Numbered from the stretch's first letter, positions 34,220-46,049 are shown. The stretch: DNA of 64,000 nt from Dichotomocladium elegans (GCA_025716815.1 JAIXMN010000042.1:93704-157703), one strand, 5' to 3'. Notes: generated by a model not told the origin, from the letters alone. Numbers and translations: made by a program.

Positions 34220-36784
34220 GGTTGATGTTTATTCCTGAAAGTAAAATATTACTCTTATATAATAATTCTATTAGAACGGTGATGAAAGTGACTAATCCCA
34301 TAAGGACGTATCGGATGGAAGCATCCTTTTTCACTGTCCTCTTTTAAGACCAGTGATGAGTGCTTGGTAGAGGAAGTACCTTTGATAGGTGCGAATGTCC
34401 TGTCATGCGAGTGGATATGAAATATCGGTTCCTGGATGTCAATTTGTTAGATTCATCATCGCATCAGTTTCTGAATATCGGCGCTTAATTATGCGAAACC
34501 GTTTAAGTTCTCTAGCCCGGATTAATATTCATCACAGTAGTATTGCGCGCAACGCTTGATTTACCCGTCGCTATATATACGCGTATGACTGTCACCTTCG
34601 TAAGCATCGCCCAAACCTCCCTCGGGAAATGGTCGAACCAGGATTGCTTTCGTTAATTCAGATGGCCGAGTCCATGTAGTTTCCATCGAGGTAATCGAGA
34701 AGGAATGGAATGAGCAATTACTCTGGACTGCAATGGCGCCAGAATGGCGGAACAGGAACCCCGCAGGTCAGGCCAAAAAAAAACTGTATTCTTAATACAA
34801 GAGGAGGATGGGTAAGATGTGTCGGTCTCATTCAGCAAAAGAATTATTTGTAAAGGCGATTGATATGCCGGATTCGCACTGGTGAACCAGGACGAAACTA
34901 CCAATATAATACCCGTTGCTCTTTGCATAAGAGGCATTTGGATGTCAGCAATAAACCTCATATCTCGTGCTACGTACTCATCGATGGAGCAGCTATAAAA
35001 CGTGTGTTGCAACAGGAAAGCCCAAAGAGAAAGCAACCATCTGCATTTATGCTGTGGATTACTCCGCATCGTATGGATGCCCATTGTCTTATTGACATCG
35101 TCACATGTTTCTCTTTTTGGGAATGGCGCGTGCTGTGTACCACAGAGGACTTTCTGTATGATCTTGTACCCAGAATGCACGGACCATTATATTCATTTCT
35201 CAAACTCATCAGCATCCATCTCTGTCGTATTGCCCCATGGGCGTGTGGATCCGAACCTTTCTACACAACAGCACGTATGTATCTTTTACTTTCTGTAGCT
35301 GAGTTACAGAACGCTGGTCCCGTCCCACCGGGCCTCTGTGACAACCAGTGCCATGGCGGTGAGAGACGCAAAATATGTCAAAACTCAACGGAAAAGGACA
35401 AGACTAGTACGAGAAGAACTGCAAACATCGACTTTATCACAGATTTGATATCAAGCAATAAAAAGGAAGCGGTGCACGGCAATGGGGAAGGGATGAAAAC
35501 TCATATCACAGCTGTTGTTTACTTGGGGGGGGAGACCTTTTTTGTACAAAGACTATCCACATCTGTTAACCGACGTGTGGCCTAATCATTACTACTCAAA
35601 TACACGGACCAGCTACATCATCATCAAAGGAGATATGAGGTTGTTCGAAGGGTAAAATAAATGTGAACTGCCCATGAGTAGAGTAGGAAGCGCTTTTTTC
35701 GGAAGACGTTCTTGATCGTGGAATCCTCCCCCATCGATTTCCTTGCTCCCACGTATAAATAACAAATGAAAGCGCGTTAGCCTTATCGAAAACGATCAAT
35801 GGAGACTACCTTCTTCTCCCTCCATCCTGCTTCCTTTCAAGCAACATCGTCAGCAACAGCAGCAACAGCTCTCTCGAGTTACCTCGACATGGCAAGCAAT
35901 CTGCGCGGAAGGTGTGTGTGTGTGTGGGTTAGGCGCGTTTTTCCGTTCTCTTCAGGATTGGAGGCCTACAAGCCGGCTTGCACTGCTGTCTTACCTTTTT
36001 TTGCTCAGTATCTGCTCCGCAGTTCACGCGACCGACGGGGGGCGAGTTTTTTAATCTACGGAAAGTGAACGTCTTCCCTCTTTGTTCTTTTTCTTTTTTC
36101 TCTCTTCATCCCTCCCCCGGGCCGGTTGGTCAGGTCGCCCCAAGGTAGGTCATCCCAAGGTAGGTCATGGCTAACCGCTGCTTAGTTGAGGAGTGGACCT
36201 ACCTGCCGTAAAACAAGAAGGATCGACCGGACGGCCCAAACGAGGATAGTAACTTATAGCCTGAGGCAAGACCAAGAGGTACCTGTCCAATGATCAGATG
36301 TGCATGATATTCTGCGAGGCTCCGCATCCCGCAAGTTGATAGTGCATCTTGGTAGGAGTCCTCATTGAGGGAACGCAGTTCCCTCTTTGACGAACAATGG
36401 TACACCCCGTATGACCAGGCATGCGGGGGCTTGTTAAAGGGGCCAGATAAATGCGGGTATCTCGGCCCCCAGAGCGGAGGCGCACGGCAGATGAAGGTGA
36501 TATTTATTTAATGCGATTAATGAGCGCATGCTGCTTGCAGCTCCTCCGCTCTCGCGCGATTCTGAAAGAAATGATACTAAAAAAACCCAAGGGGCAGATG
36601 GTGGGAAAAAGGAAAATGGCAAAAGAAGGTAAAAGGAGGAAGGAGGTGGAAGAAGAAAGATAATAGGATGTTGGGTATTGCAAGCAAATAATAGAAAAGT
36701 GCGGGCGTAGAATTCTATTTACTAGCTGGAGTCGGGGGAAGAAGAAGAAGAGAGTGTTAACTGGGGCAGCATGGTAGGCATCAA
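34220..36784. other. Largely unassigned stretch
   Basis: A 241-codon plus-strand frame (34860-35585) and a 175-codon minus-strand frame overlap; neither has convincing composition. A TATAAATA box at about 35755 precedes ATG 35799, which starts a 37-residue Ser/Ala-rich frame running into a GT-rich intron-like segment, so a small gene is possible but cannot be built with confidence. At 36130-36170 CCAAGGTAGGTCAT occurs twice in tandem. A minus-strand frame at 36199-36405 (LRSLNEDSYQDALSTCGMR) is unrecognised. Confidence 0.4.
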
Positions 36785-38783
36785 GGATGGAGGTGTGGGT
36801 GACAGGAGCTGAGCGTGCGTAGCATTTTTGGGAGTTGGTTGATGAAGATTGCATATAACATGGGACTCGAGATCGACCCTTGGAGGACCCCTCTCCGCGG
36901 GCGTATCCATCGGGATTGGTGGCCTTTGAGAATGACTGCAATTTGAACATTGTCGAACAGGTTTTGCAGCAGAGGGAGCAAACCTGGCATTACTCGGCCT
37001 ATGAGGGCGTCCCAAATAACAGTCCTATCGACGGACGTAGGGTGCCTTGATATATAAGAACGCCACCACTGGCTTCTCCTCATAGTGTCGTTGGTACTGG
37101 CGCAAGAGCATGTGCAGAGTGAACGCCTGGTTGAGGCTCCGCGATGCATAAGAACGCCGCCTTGAGCAATGTCAAGGGCAGGCATTTCGGACAATAGCAA
37201 ATGGGAGCAGACAACGCTCGAGTATCTTACGAAAGATACTAGTCAGGCTGATAGGTCGGTAGTTGGCCGCTTCTGAGGGAGCACCCTTCTTGAAGATCGG
37301 AACTATCTGCGCGCTACGCCACGAACTAGGTGTCCAAGACCACCGCCAGCAGAGCCTCAGGAAGGATGAGAGAATTTGTGCGAGCGGTGTCATGATGGGT
37401 TTCAGTATGGCGCCAGTAAGATGATCAGGGCCAGGGGATTTGCGATGTGCGAGGGCTTTAATGACGTTGGCGACTTCTTCGGAATTGAGAGCCACGGGTC
37501 AGGTGAAGGTCGAGGGGTAAGGGGAGGAGACCATCGCCCTCGTTCTCCCCTGAACACTGTGGAGAGGTGAGAGACCACGTCGGAGGCAGCTTATTCGGGA
37601 CCTTGAGGGCTTGAGAAAAAGTGTGTGGGCTTATTACTTTTTATCCTCTTGATGACAGCGTTACCCTCTGACACGGACGCCATGGACATGGTTCGCAGCA
37701 CTGTCGCCACTGGCGATTACGTTCGCGACGAATGGCGCGGCGCAGGTCCTCGCGGGCTAGTTGGTAGTCTTCCCACAGGTAGGCCGTTCAAGTGTGCCGG
37801 CGGGAGTGAATCTCCATTGGCGGAAGAGATCCTGACGATGGTCTGCGAGCTGTTGCAGCTCGGCTGTCCAGAACCACTTCCAGTGTTTTGGGCGGATTAT
37901 GCCCCGCGTGACGCTGCTGTCTAGGTAGTTGTAGATGCTGTCCTCGAGCATGCTGTTTATCTGCTCTAGGTGTCGCTCGTCGGGTGTATCGCGGCAGTCG
38001 GCGGTTTGAATTTCGTCGGCGAGTGGGCGGCTCAAACGAAGGAATTCGGTCACGCAGAGATCACGGACGTCGGGTTCGGAGAGGCGCTGCAGCTTCTATT
38101 GTTGACGCGCGGCATTTGCGGGGGGACAATTGGAGGAGGCGCGTTAGGGGAGTAAACCGCAGCCGGAAAAGATGATGGTATGAATTGAGTGATAGGCCAT
38201 CCCAGATCTTGAGGGCAGAGTTGCTGACGGCCGCCGCAGAGGAGACAAAGTAGTCGATTATGCTCGCTTGGTTGTGTTTTCGAAAGGTAAATTCGCCGCG
38301 GGCAAGGTGTTCATTCCAATTGACAAAGTTGTGTGCGGCTAGCCATTGAACGAAGGCAAGTGCACGCTTGTTTTCCCTGGTGTCGCCGGTGCGGTTGCCG
38401 AGGCGGGTGTTGAAGTCACTAAAAATAAAAGTATGGTAGTCGATGGGTAAGGAGCGCGAAGTGTGGAGAAATTGTTGGAGGGGCATGGTGCGTGAGGGGA
38501 AATATACCCCATGGAAGGTATAGGCTCCCATGAAGAATGATAGCACGAAGCGATTGCGGTGAGGAAGGAGGATGTGAATGTGATAAGGCAGTCCAGGACG
38601 CACGAGGAGCGACAGCCCGCCGAAGCCCCTTCGTGCGTTTGCAAGGATCTGCGCAAAGTTGTGGTATTGTTGCCAATGAGTGTGGAGTCGTTATCCTTCG
38701 AGTAAGTAGGTTTCCGTTAATAAAATAAATCAGTGTTATTTGACTCACACTGACGAACTTGTTCATCAGGCGAGCGATCAATG

Positions 38784-39166
38784 TGTCGTATCCACGACTA
38801 TTCTTCTTACCTGACAGCAGCGTCCCTGATTTATACGGGACATCAACACTTTGCTTCACTCTTTGAGCGCCGTTACCATAATTACTCTCGCGCTATGCGG
38901 ATTCATAATTTATATCCCGGACCTGTCTCAGGACGCAGTTACAATCACAAGGGTAAATGATGAACTTCTTTATCAACCCTTTAACTGGTCCACCGTCCCG
39001 CGAGACCTCCTAATGATTATCCACACCTAGCCTCCAGAGTGACCGTTTTGATAAGCACTTCTTATAAATAGGCCCATTGTTGGCACTTAATAAAAAACAA
39101 TCCTTTTGTGAGTCTCACAGAATCATATTCTGTCTCTTTTATTCTTTAAGACATCTTGATTCCACA
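38784..39166 (+). mobile_element. Solo LTR of the chromodomain gypsy element
   Basis: 383 bp, begins TGTCGTATCCACGAC and ends TTGATTCCACA, flanked by the 5-bp target duplication CAATG (38779-38783 and 39167-39171). It matches the reverse complement of the LTRs at 55873-56254 and 61707-62089. The target is recognisable because the intact LINE has the uninterrupted GATCAATGCCAGAGGC. Confidence 0.95.
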
Positions 39167-40783
39167 CAATGCCAGAAGCATTGAACATGGCCATGCAGAT
39201 AGAGGTGGTGTTTTCCGTCATTATTGATTATTATTGTCTGTAGCGAGGGAGGATTGTTCCTCGTCGATTTCCATGGTTTTCGCAATAGCGAAAAGTTCGT
39301 CGTCAGCGGGGGTGGGCGTTTTGCGCGCATAGGCCACAAGTTTGCGACGCAAAAACATATCGAGGTTGGCGTCGTTGATGTGGTAAGGGCTCTGCACACT
39401 ATTGAAGTGGTGCATGATAGCGGCGCCAAGGTGAGCCTGTGGAAGCGCCAGACAAGCTCGAAGCATCCGCTTTTGGTAGACGGTGGTGGCGTGGGCTACT
39501 TTCTCTGCATCCAGCAGAGACAGGAGTTGGGGGTCGTTCATGGTGGATGCAGCCGTAGGGTCAAATGCCGCGATTGGTTCGACTTTGTGCATCCCGAGGA
39601 GCTGTTGAAGTTCCTCGGCGAAGGAACAGTGAACAATTAAGCCGATCACGCCCTTGCTTGGGAATTGGATATCGATTACGCGAGCTTGAGTAACGCCAAG
39701 CAAGCGAAGACGACGACGTACTTCGCTGTGTTTGCTTCGACCGTTGCTTTTAAGGTATACAAAGATGTAACCGGTTGTGTGTTCTGTTTCGCGAAAAGCG
39801 CGCGATGCCCAATCCAAGGTTGCGAGTGTGATATTGGTAGGGCGCAGGGGTTTTTTGTTGCGGTTGCTTCGGTTTTTTCGGCTGTTTTTGCAATCCTTTG
39901 CGCGCAACACTGGCAAAGGAAGGTGTGGCGGGTGCGGCGCGTGGGGCAATGGGCATGATAGGCCCAGAGTGTGCATACTTGGATGCCATGGTTCCCTGGG
40001 AATCGAGTTCCATGGTGTCGCCGGGGGGAGTGCTGCTATTCATTGAGCAAGGAGGTGGGGCCAACTTCGTTTGCAATTCGGCGATCTGCAATTTAGCGGC
40101 TGCTAACTCCGTCTCCTTATTGCGTGTTAGGAGACTGGCAAGCTCCGCGACGATTTTCTTTCGGCTTTGCAATCTCCTGATCTTGAGCACACAGCTGGTG
40201 TTCATATGCGAGCGCCCATTCTGGGAGGAGCAAGGGTAAGACGCCGGCGTCATTGGACGGCGAAGGAATGGAAGCAAAGGAATCATTGGGGAGATCGTCC
40301 GGCACGGACTCCTCGTTTGCTGATTGGACTATGTTAATCGTTGTTTTCCCGATTGCAGGTGACATGTGGTCGCCGATTTCAAGCAACAGAATCGGCGGTC
40401 ATGGGTGTTAGAGGCCACTACACTGCAGGCAGGCGACGCTTCCCGGGAGTGGATGCCAGTACGTCGCTGGGTGGTTGCGGGAGGTACTACGCATGTTGCT
40501 AACTGGGGTGCTAGGCATACTGGGGAGGTCTTCGCGACTAGCACGTGTTTTCTTTGGAACAGGTCTTTTCGAAGTTCTGCACACGTAACATGAGTTTCTC
40601 CACTTTGAGGAGAATGACTCGATTGCCTTGAGGTGATAGACGTGTGCTCCTTTGTGTAAAGGGGTGTTTTCAGAAGGTTCCGTGATTTCGGGTAGGTATG
40701 TTTTAGGCCAATAGGGGTAAAGAAAATTTTGCAAAAAATATATAGTGGCCTCATTATTGCCGTGCGCGGTGCTCGACAAGTTC

Positions 40784-40799
40784 GCCCCCTTGGCTCAGT
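40784..40799 (+). tRNA. 16-base tRNA-Thr 5' fragment (not functional)
   Basis: GCCCCCTTGGCTCAGT is identical to the first 16 bases of the tRNA-Thr gene at 46097 and is preceded by similar sequence (GCCGTGCGCG, CTCGACAAG). The rest of the tRNA is missing,so this is only a relic at the 5' edge of the decayed LINE copy. Confidence 0.85.
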
Positions 40800-41120
40800 C
40801 GAAAATGTTTGTTTTTTATTTAAGAGGACATCCTGGGGCGAGCGGCTACAGCCATGTGCCTGTCCAATATGAATTCCTAATGTGGGGAGGTACAAAGGAG
40901 GGAGGAGGAACTGGCCTCGACAAAAACCCCAATGGGGAAAAAAGCCGAGCGTAGGAGGGAACAACTGAAGATATGAATGTGTGGTACAGCAACGGAGTAC
41001 GTATAAATAATCAGGATAAGATATATGGCTCTAACCTACACGGGAAAAGAAAGAAATAATGATAAATATATATTGGCGAATGTGGTCGTGGCTGGTGGGT
41101 GGGAAAGGAAGGTGTACATC

Positions 41121-44100
41121 TTAGTCTCTTGATATCCGGGCCGGTTCTTCCGCCTCGAACGTCGACTCCGGATGACTAAGGATGTCAATATCCCTAAGTG
41201 TGTTGAGGAGCGTAGGCCAGGTCGTACGCCAATGATCACGAGTGATACCTCCATCTGAGCGGGGCAACATGTTGAATATAAAATCCAACAAGTGTGTTTC
41301 TGGGTCCTTGGATTCTATGCGGTTACCGAGGCTCTGTTCTAGCTGCTGTATCATGCCATCAATCAGAGGACACTCAAGGTAATGGTTTCGCTTTGCCTTG
41401 CGGAAACCACATCGGCAGTCTTTAGGCGGGAACGACGGTAACCAGTGCGCTCTCCACTTGACTAACCGATGCCGCTGTCGGGTTGTTGCTGGTAGGTATA
41501 GGATTGGATCCCACATGCGGGTTGGACGGGCACGGGCCACAGCGGGGAACTTCTCTCGGCGGGTCTCGAGTTCAAGATCGCGGTGGGTTTCAATAATGAG
41601 TTCGGCTATAGGATCGCGTGGATGCGGGGGGTCAGCAGCAAGGTCGGTGTAGTCCCGCCACAATGCTGCGCCAGACGTGATGGTGCGCCAGTGCGGGTCA
41701 GTTTCTCCATCATGAGCGGTCTGTAAGAACGAACGGATCACTGCGCGTAGGAGGGTTGTTTGCGGCTGCCAATGTGCGCGGTGTACGAACTTAAATGCAA
41801 GGATTGCTGCCCGCAATGCCATTGACGGAAGATCGGCAAGGTGTTTCTGGATGATGGTGGGGATTGGTCGCCGGCTTATGACGTTTGTCGCCATTCGGAC
41901 GCATGAGGTTTGTGCATCTTCGATGAGTCTCGTTTGTTCTGCATTAAGTGGTGCGATAGCAAGACCGTACTCGAGAACAGGCCGAACAAAAGTGCGGTAT
42001 ATGCGGAGAGCGGGTCCCATGCCAAAACCATACTGATGTGCGCCTACTTTCCGAAGAAGCTGCATGGCATTTTTGCTCTTTTTGGCAGAGTGCTTGATCA
42101 ATCTGTTCACGTCTATTCCGTCCCCAGAGAAAGGAATACCGAGGTATGTGAACGTAGTATCGGTGGGAATGCGCTGATTAGCAAGCTCAAAGAACGTTGT
42201 GGTGTTGTTCGTGGGTGCATTAAGCACCACACACTTGGCTGGGTGCCATTGGAAACCGAATTGGTTTGCATATCTTTCAGCTGTTCCGAGCATATCCATG
42301 ACATCCTCTGGTGAACCAAAGATGGCGATGTCGTCAGCATACAGGAGAGAGTTTACTGCCTGAATCTCTGTTTCTATTTGTGTCTGAGCAGTTATGTTGA
42401 CATCCGACTCGGTAAGGTGGGCTACCGGAATGGTCCGTAGGAGGAGTGGGCGGCGGCTGACAACTCTTAGCGCCTTTGGAAGTTGGTCGATGAAGATCGC
42501 GTAGAGGATTGGACTCAGAATCGACCCTTGAAGTATACCGCGCCTTGGACGTATCCATCTGGACTGGTTGCCTTTGAGTATGACTGAGATCAGAACGCAA
42601 TCAAACATGTTCTGTAGCAGAGGGAGTAAACCGGGCATTACTCTGCCAGTGAGAGCTTCCCAGATGACAGCCCGGTCGACGGAGTCGTATGCTGCTTTGA
42701 TATCCAGGAACGCAATCACCGGCTTCTCCTCGTAATGTCGATGGTACTGGCGCAAAAGCATGTGCAGATTGAACGCCTGATCAAGGGCTCCTCGATTTGC
42801 CCGAAATCCGCCTTGTGCAATGTCGAGGGCTGGTATTTCATTCAGTAGCGTCGGCAGCAGACAGCGTTCGAGTATCTTGCGGAATGTACTAGTTAGACAG
42901 ATAGGTCGGTAGTTGGCTGCGTCTGAGGGGTCCCCTTTCTTGAAGATCGGCACTGCCTGCGCACTACGCCATGAACTAGGTGTCCAGGACCACCGCCAAC
43001 AAAGCCTCAAAAAGGAGGAGAGGATCTGTGCGAGCGGTGTTGCAATTGGTTTAAGCATTGCTCCGGTGATGTGGTCAGGCCCAGGAGCTTTGCGTGGTGC
43101 GAGTGTCTTGATGATCTTTGCTATTTCTTCTTTAGTGAATAGCCACGGAACCGGTGGGAGCCGAGGGGCAAGAGGCAGACACCATAGCGCTCGTTGCTCA
43201 CCTCCAAAAACTGTCAAAAGGTGCGAGACCATTTCTTCGGCGGCTTGTGCGGGGCCTTGCGGCCGAGAGAAAAAGTGGGTGGGCTTCTTGTTTCTCTTTA
43301 TCCGCTTGATGATTGCGTTTGCTTCAGATACTGAGGCGATGGACATACGCGCACAGTATTGTCGCCATTGGCGATTGCGTTCGCTGCGAATGGCGCTTTG
43401 AAGTCTGTCCCGGGCTTCCTGATATTCTGCCCACAGGGCGGCGCGTTCTAAAGTACCGGGGGTAGCAAATCGCCACTGCCGATAGATGGCCTGCCGCGTG
43501 TCCGCGACCATTTGTAACCCGGGTGTCCAGAACCACTTCCAATGCTTTGGTCGTAGGCAACCCCTTGTGACACTGTGGTCGAGTGCAGTGTAAATGCTTG
43601 ATTCGAGCATGCTGCTGATCTGCTCGAGTCGTTGTTCGTCGGGTGTAGCGCAACTGTTGGCATCGATGATGGCTTGCTCAATGGGCTCAGCCATGCGAGA
43701 AAACTCGGACACATAACGGTCCCGGACCTCTGGCTCCTCTAGGCGTTGTAGCTTCCAATGCTGACGTTCCGCGTTATCAGCCGGTGATTCGATTAGTCGG
43801 GTGAGAGGTGTGAATCGTAGCCGGCAAAGATGATGGTCAGAGTTAAGAGATAGCTCGTCCCATATCTTGAGAGCTGGGCTGCCTACGGCGGTTGCGGAGG
43901 ATACGAAGTAGTCTATGATGCTGGCGTGTTCGCCCTTGCGAAAAGTACATTGGCCATATGTGAGACGTTCATTCCAGTTCACTAAGTTATGCTCATTGAG
44001 CCACTGCGTGAAGCTGTAGGCGCGTTCGTTTTCACGGGTGTCACCAGTACGGTTGCCGAGACGTGTGTTGAAATCGCCAAACACAAAAGTGTGATCATCT

Positions 44101-44492
44101 ATTGGGAGGGAACGGAGTATGCGATGAAAAGTGGGGAGGGGCATGGTGCGTGGCGGGAAGTAAACTCCATGGAATGTGTAAGCGCCCATCGAGAACGAGA
44201 GTACAAAGCGATTGCTATGAGGGAGGTGCGGGTGGATGTGATAGGGCAGTCCAGGTCGCACGAGGAGTGTTAGCCCGCCAAAACCCCTACGTGCGTTGCC
44301 ATGGATCTGCGCAAAGTTGTGATGCTGTTGCCAGTGAGTATGGAGCCGTTGGCCTTCAAGTAAATATGTTTCTGTAAGTAAGATTATATCAATATTATTA
44401 TTCTCGCACAGACGAATAAGTTCATCTGGCGAGCGATCAATGCCAGAGGCATTGAACATTGCCAGGCGGATAGTGGAGTTGGTATTCGGCAT
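41121..44492 (-). CDS. LINE ORF2: endonuclease-reverse transcriptase
   Basis: 1123 residues, uninterrupted. Residues 1-230 form an APE-type endonuclease (TETYLLEGQ with the catalytic Glu; FGDFNTRLGNRTGDTREN; NSDHHLCRLRF). The RT domain (about 400-720) has KAPGPDHITGAML, FKKGDPSDAANYRPI, AFLDIKAAYDSVDR, GILQGSILSPILYAIF and the catalytic YADD in LLYADDIAIFG. The C-terminus has a zinc-knuckle-like CRCG-x8-HYLEC. It nicks target DNA and primes reverse transcription of the element RNA there. No RNase H domain is evident. The ATG overlaps the ORF1 stop as TAATG. An intact frame suggests recent activity. Confidence 0.94.
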   Translation of the reverse strand: MPNTNSTIRLAMFNASGIDRSPDELIRLCENNNIDIILLTETYLLEGQRLHTHWQQHHNFAQIHGNARRGFGGLTLLVRPGLPYHIHPHLPHSNRFVLSFSMGAYTFHGVYFPPRTMPLPTFHRILRSLPIDDHTFVFGDFNTRLGNRTGDTRENERAYSFTQWLNEHNLVNWNERLTYGQCTFRKGEHASIIDYFVSSATAVGSPALKIWDELSLNSDHHLCRLRFTPLTRLIESPADNAERQHWKLQRLEEPEVRDRYVSEFSRMAEPIEQAIIDANSCATPDEQRLEQISSMLESSIYTALDHSVTRGCLRPKHWKWFWTPGLQMVADTRQAIYRQWRFATPGTLERAALWAEYQEARDRLQSAIRSERNRQWRQYCARMSIASVSEANAIIKRIKRNKKPTHFFSRPQGPAQAAEEMVSHLLTVFGGEQRALWCLPLAPRLPPVPWLFTKEEIAKIIKTLAPRKAPGPDHITGAMLKPIATPLAQILSSFLRLCWRWSWTPSSWRSAQAVPIFKKGDPSDAANYRPICLTSTFRKILERCLLPTLLNEIPALDIAQGGFRANRGALDQAFNLHMLLRQYHRHYEEKPVIAFLDIKAAYDSVDRAVIWEALTGRVMPGLLPLLQNMFDCVLISVILKGNQSRWIRPRRGILQGSILSPILYAIFIDQLPKALRVVSRRPLLLRTIPVAHLTESDVNITAQTQIETEIQAVNSLLYADDIAIFGSPEDVMDMLGTAERYANQFGFQWHPAKCVVLNAPTNNTTTFFELANQRIPTDTTFTYLGIPFSGDGIDVNRLIKHSAKKSKNAMQLLRKVGAHQYGFGMGPALRIYRTFVRPVLEYGLAIAPLNAEQTRLIEDAQTSCVRMATNVISRRPIPTIIQKHLADLPSMALRAAILAFKFVHRAHWQPQTTLLRAVIRSFLQTAHDGETDPHWRTITSGAALWRDYTDLAADPPHPRDPIAELIIETHRDLELETRREKFPAVARARPTRMWDPILYLPATTRQRHRLVKWRAHWLPSFPPKDCRCGFRKAKRNHYLECPLIDGMIQQLEQSLGNRIESKDPETHLLDFIFNMLPRSDGGITRDHWRTTWPTLLNTLRDIDILSHPESTFEAEEPARISRD

Positions 44493-45826
44493 TATTGCTG
44501 GTGTTTATCTGCGTCTTGGGGCAGCTGCTCGTCGTCGATTGCCATGCTATTTTGCGTGGCAAAAAGCTCGTCATCATCACCGAGGCGGGTGCGCCTTGTT
44601 GGGGTGGGTACAGGTTTTCTGCGCAGGAATATTGCCAGGTTCTCGTCACTAACATGGTGCGATCCTTCGACGCTGTTGAAGTAACGTAAGATTGCAAGGC
44701 CGAGCGGTGCCTGTGGGAATGCCAGGCAAGTCCGTAGCATTCGTTTCTGATATACTGCTGTAGCCTGTGCTGCTTTTTCTGTTGCTGGGAGGGAGGCGAG
44801 GGTGGGATCGTTCAGGGAATCAGCGGCAGTAGGGTCATAGTCAGTCAAAAGTTCCAGCTTATGACCTGCCAGTGTTGCGGTGAGTTCCTCAGTGAATGAG
44901 CGATGGACAAGTAGCCCAATAACCCCTTTACTGGGGAATTGAATGTCGATGATTCTGGCCTGTGCCACACCAAGGAGGCGTAGGCGGCGTCGCACCTCGC
45001 TATGTTTTGACCGGCGATTGCTTCTCAGGTACACGAAATTGTACCCGGTTTCTTGAGCAGGTGCAGAGAAGCCACGTTTGGCCCATTCAATGGTTTCTGT
45101 GGTAGGTTTAACCGGCAAAGCCTGGGTCGGTTTACGAGGCTGCGCGGTCTTGTGCTTTTTCGGCTGTTCGGGTTTAAGCACACCTTTGCGGACAACGCTG
45201 GCAAAGGAAGGTGTGGCTGGTGGGACGGGTCGGGCAATCGTGACGACGGGCCCTGTATGTGCGTACTTGGACGCCATTGTTCCTCGAGGATCGAGCTCCA
45301 TTAGCTCGTTGGGGGGAGGGTTGCTCTTTGTGGAGCAAACGGCTGGGGCCAATTTCCCCTGCAGCTCGGCGATCTGCAATTTAGCAGCTGCCAATTCCGC
45401 CTCCAGCTCCTTATTTCGTGTTAGGAGACTGGCCAACTCCGCAACAATTGCTTTTTGCTTCGCAATCTCTTGATCCTGAGCACTGAGACGGTGTTCAAAT
45501 GCGAGTGCCCATTCAGGTAGACGCAAAGGTAGGACTTCGGTGTCATTTAGTTGCGAAGGGATCGTAGCGAAGGAGTCGCTCTGGGTGTCAGTAGACTTGA
45601 AGTCTTCCCTTTCCGATTGAACCAGGTCGATCGTCGGTTTGCCAATTGCGAGTTGGTTAATTTCGCCGATGCCTGGCGATCGGGTTCGGCGATCGGTGGC
45701 ACTAGAGGCTGCTGGGCGACGGACAGGCGACACTTCCCGTGAGCGGTGGCCGGTACGGCGCGGGGTGGTTGCTGCGGTCGTAGTGCGAGGGGTATTGCGC
45801 ACGTTGCTTACTTGCATTCTTGGCAT
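44492..45826 (-). CDS. LINE ORF1: coiled-coil RNA-binding protein
   Basis: 444 residues. A basic Arg/Ser/Thr-rich N-terminus is followed by a coiled coil (about 110-165: RLSAQDQEIAKQKAIVAELA; ELEAELAAAKLQIAELQGK), a Lys/Pro-rich linker and a conserved C-terminal domain with RSKHSEVRRRLRLLGVAQAR and DIQFPSKGVIGLLVH, probably an RRM-like fold (inference). ORF1 proteins coat element RNA in cytoplasmic particles. No CCHC knuckle is present. It is immediately upstream of ORF2, overlapping by one base. Confidence 0.85.
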   Translation of the reverse strand: MPRMQVSNVRNTPRTTTAATTPRRTGHRSREVSPVRRPAASSATDRRTRSPGIGEINQLAIGKPTIDLVQSEREDFKSTDTQSDSFATIPSQLNDTEVLPLRLPEWALAFEHRLSAQDQEIAKQKAIVAELASLLTRNKELEAELAAAKLQIAELQGKLAPAVCSTKSNPPPNELMELDPRGTMASKYAHTGPVVTIARPVPPATPSFASVVRKGVLKPEQPKKHKTAQPRKPTQALPVKPTTETIEWAKRGFSAPAQETGYNFVYLRSNRRSKHSEVRRRLRLLGVAQARIIDIQFPSKGVIGLLVHRSFTEELTATLAGHKLELLTDYDPTAADSLNDPTLASLPATEKAAQATAVYQKRMLRTCLAFPQAPLGLAILRYFNSVEGSHHVSDENLAIFLRRKPVPTPTRRTRLGDDDELFATQNSMAIDDEQLPQDADKHQQ

Positions 45827-46049
45827 AGTAGGGGGGTCTTCACTACTAGCACGTGTCTTTTTTTGGACAGGAATCTTTGAGGCTCTAGGTACGTAGCACG
45901 AGTTTTTCGCTTCGAGGAGGATGGTTCGATTGCCTCGAGGTGATCTACGTGTGCTCCTTGGTGCAAAGGGGTGTTTTCAGAAGTTTCGGTAATTTCGGGG
46001 GGATATATTTCCGAGCCAATAGGGGTAGTGAAATTTTTTGCAAAAAAAG

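Larger units (their letters stand above)
36785..40799 (-). mobile_element. Decayed LINE copy, 3'-truncated, split by a solo LTR
   Basis: Related to the intact LINE at 41030-46096. ORF1 remnants lie at 39221-40960 (RSKHSEVRRRLRLLGV; DIQFPSKGVIGL) and ORF2 remnants at 36785-38780 (endonuclease FSDFNTRLGNRTGDTREN; RT segment KSPGPDHLTGAILKP; RRGVLQGSISSPMLYAIF). Many frameshifts and stops. Homology ends at about 36790, shortly before the YADD motif, so the 3' third is missing. A 383-bp solo LTR sits at codon 18 of ORF2. The 5' end abuts 16 bases of tRNA-Thr sequence. Confidence 0.88.

Noticed and set aside
34653..35585. Overlapping long frames on both strands
   Set aside because: Neither shows domain-like composition, conserved motifs or credible exon borders, so no CDS is claimed.
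40784..40799. Second functional tRNA-Thr gene
   Set aside because: Only 16 bases match; anticodon and T arms are absent.
44437..45304. Plus-strand frames opposite the LINE ORFs
   Set aside because: Short antisense shadows of the intact ORF1 and ORF2.
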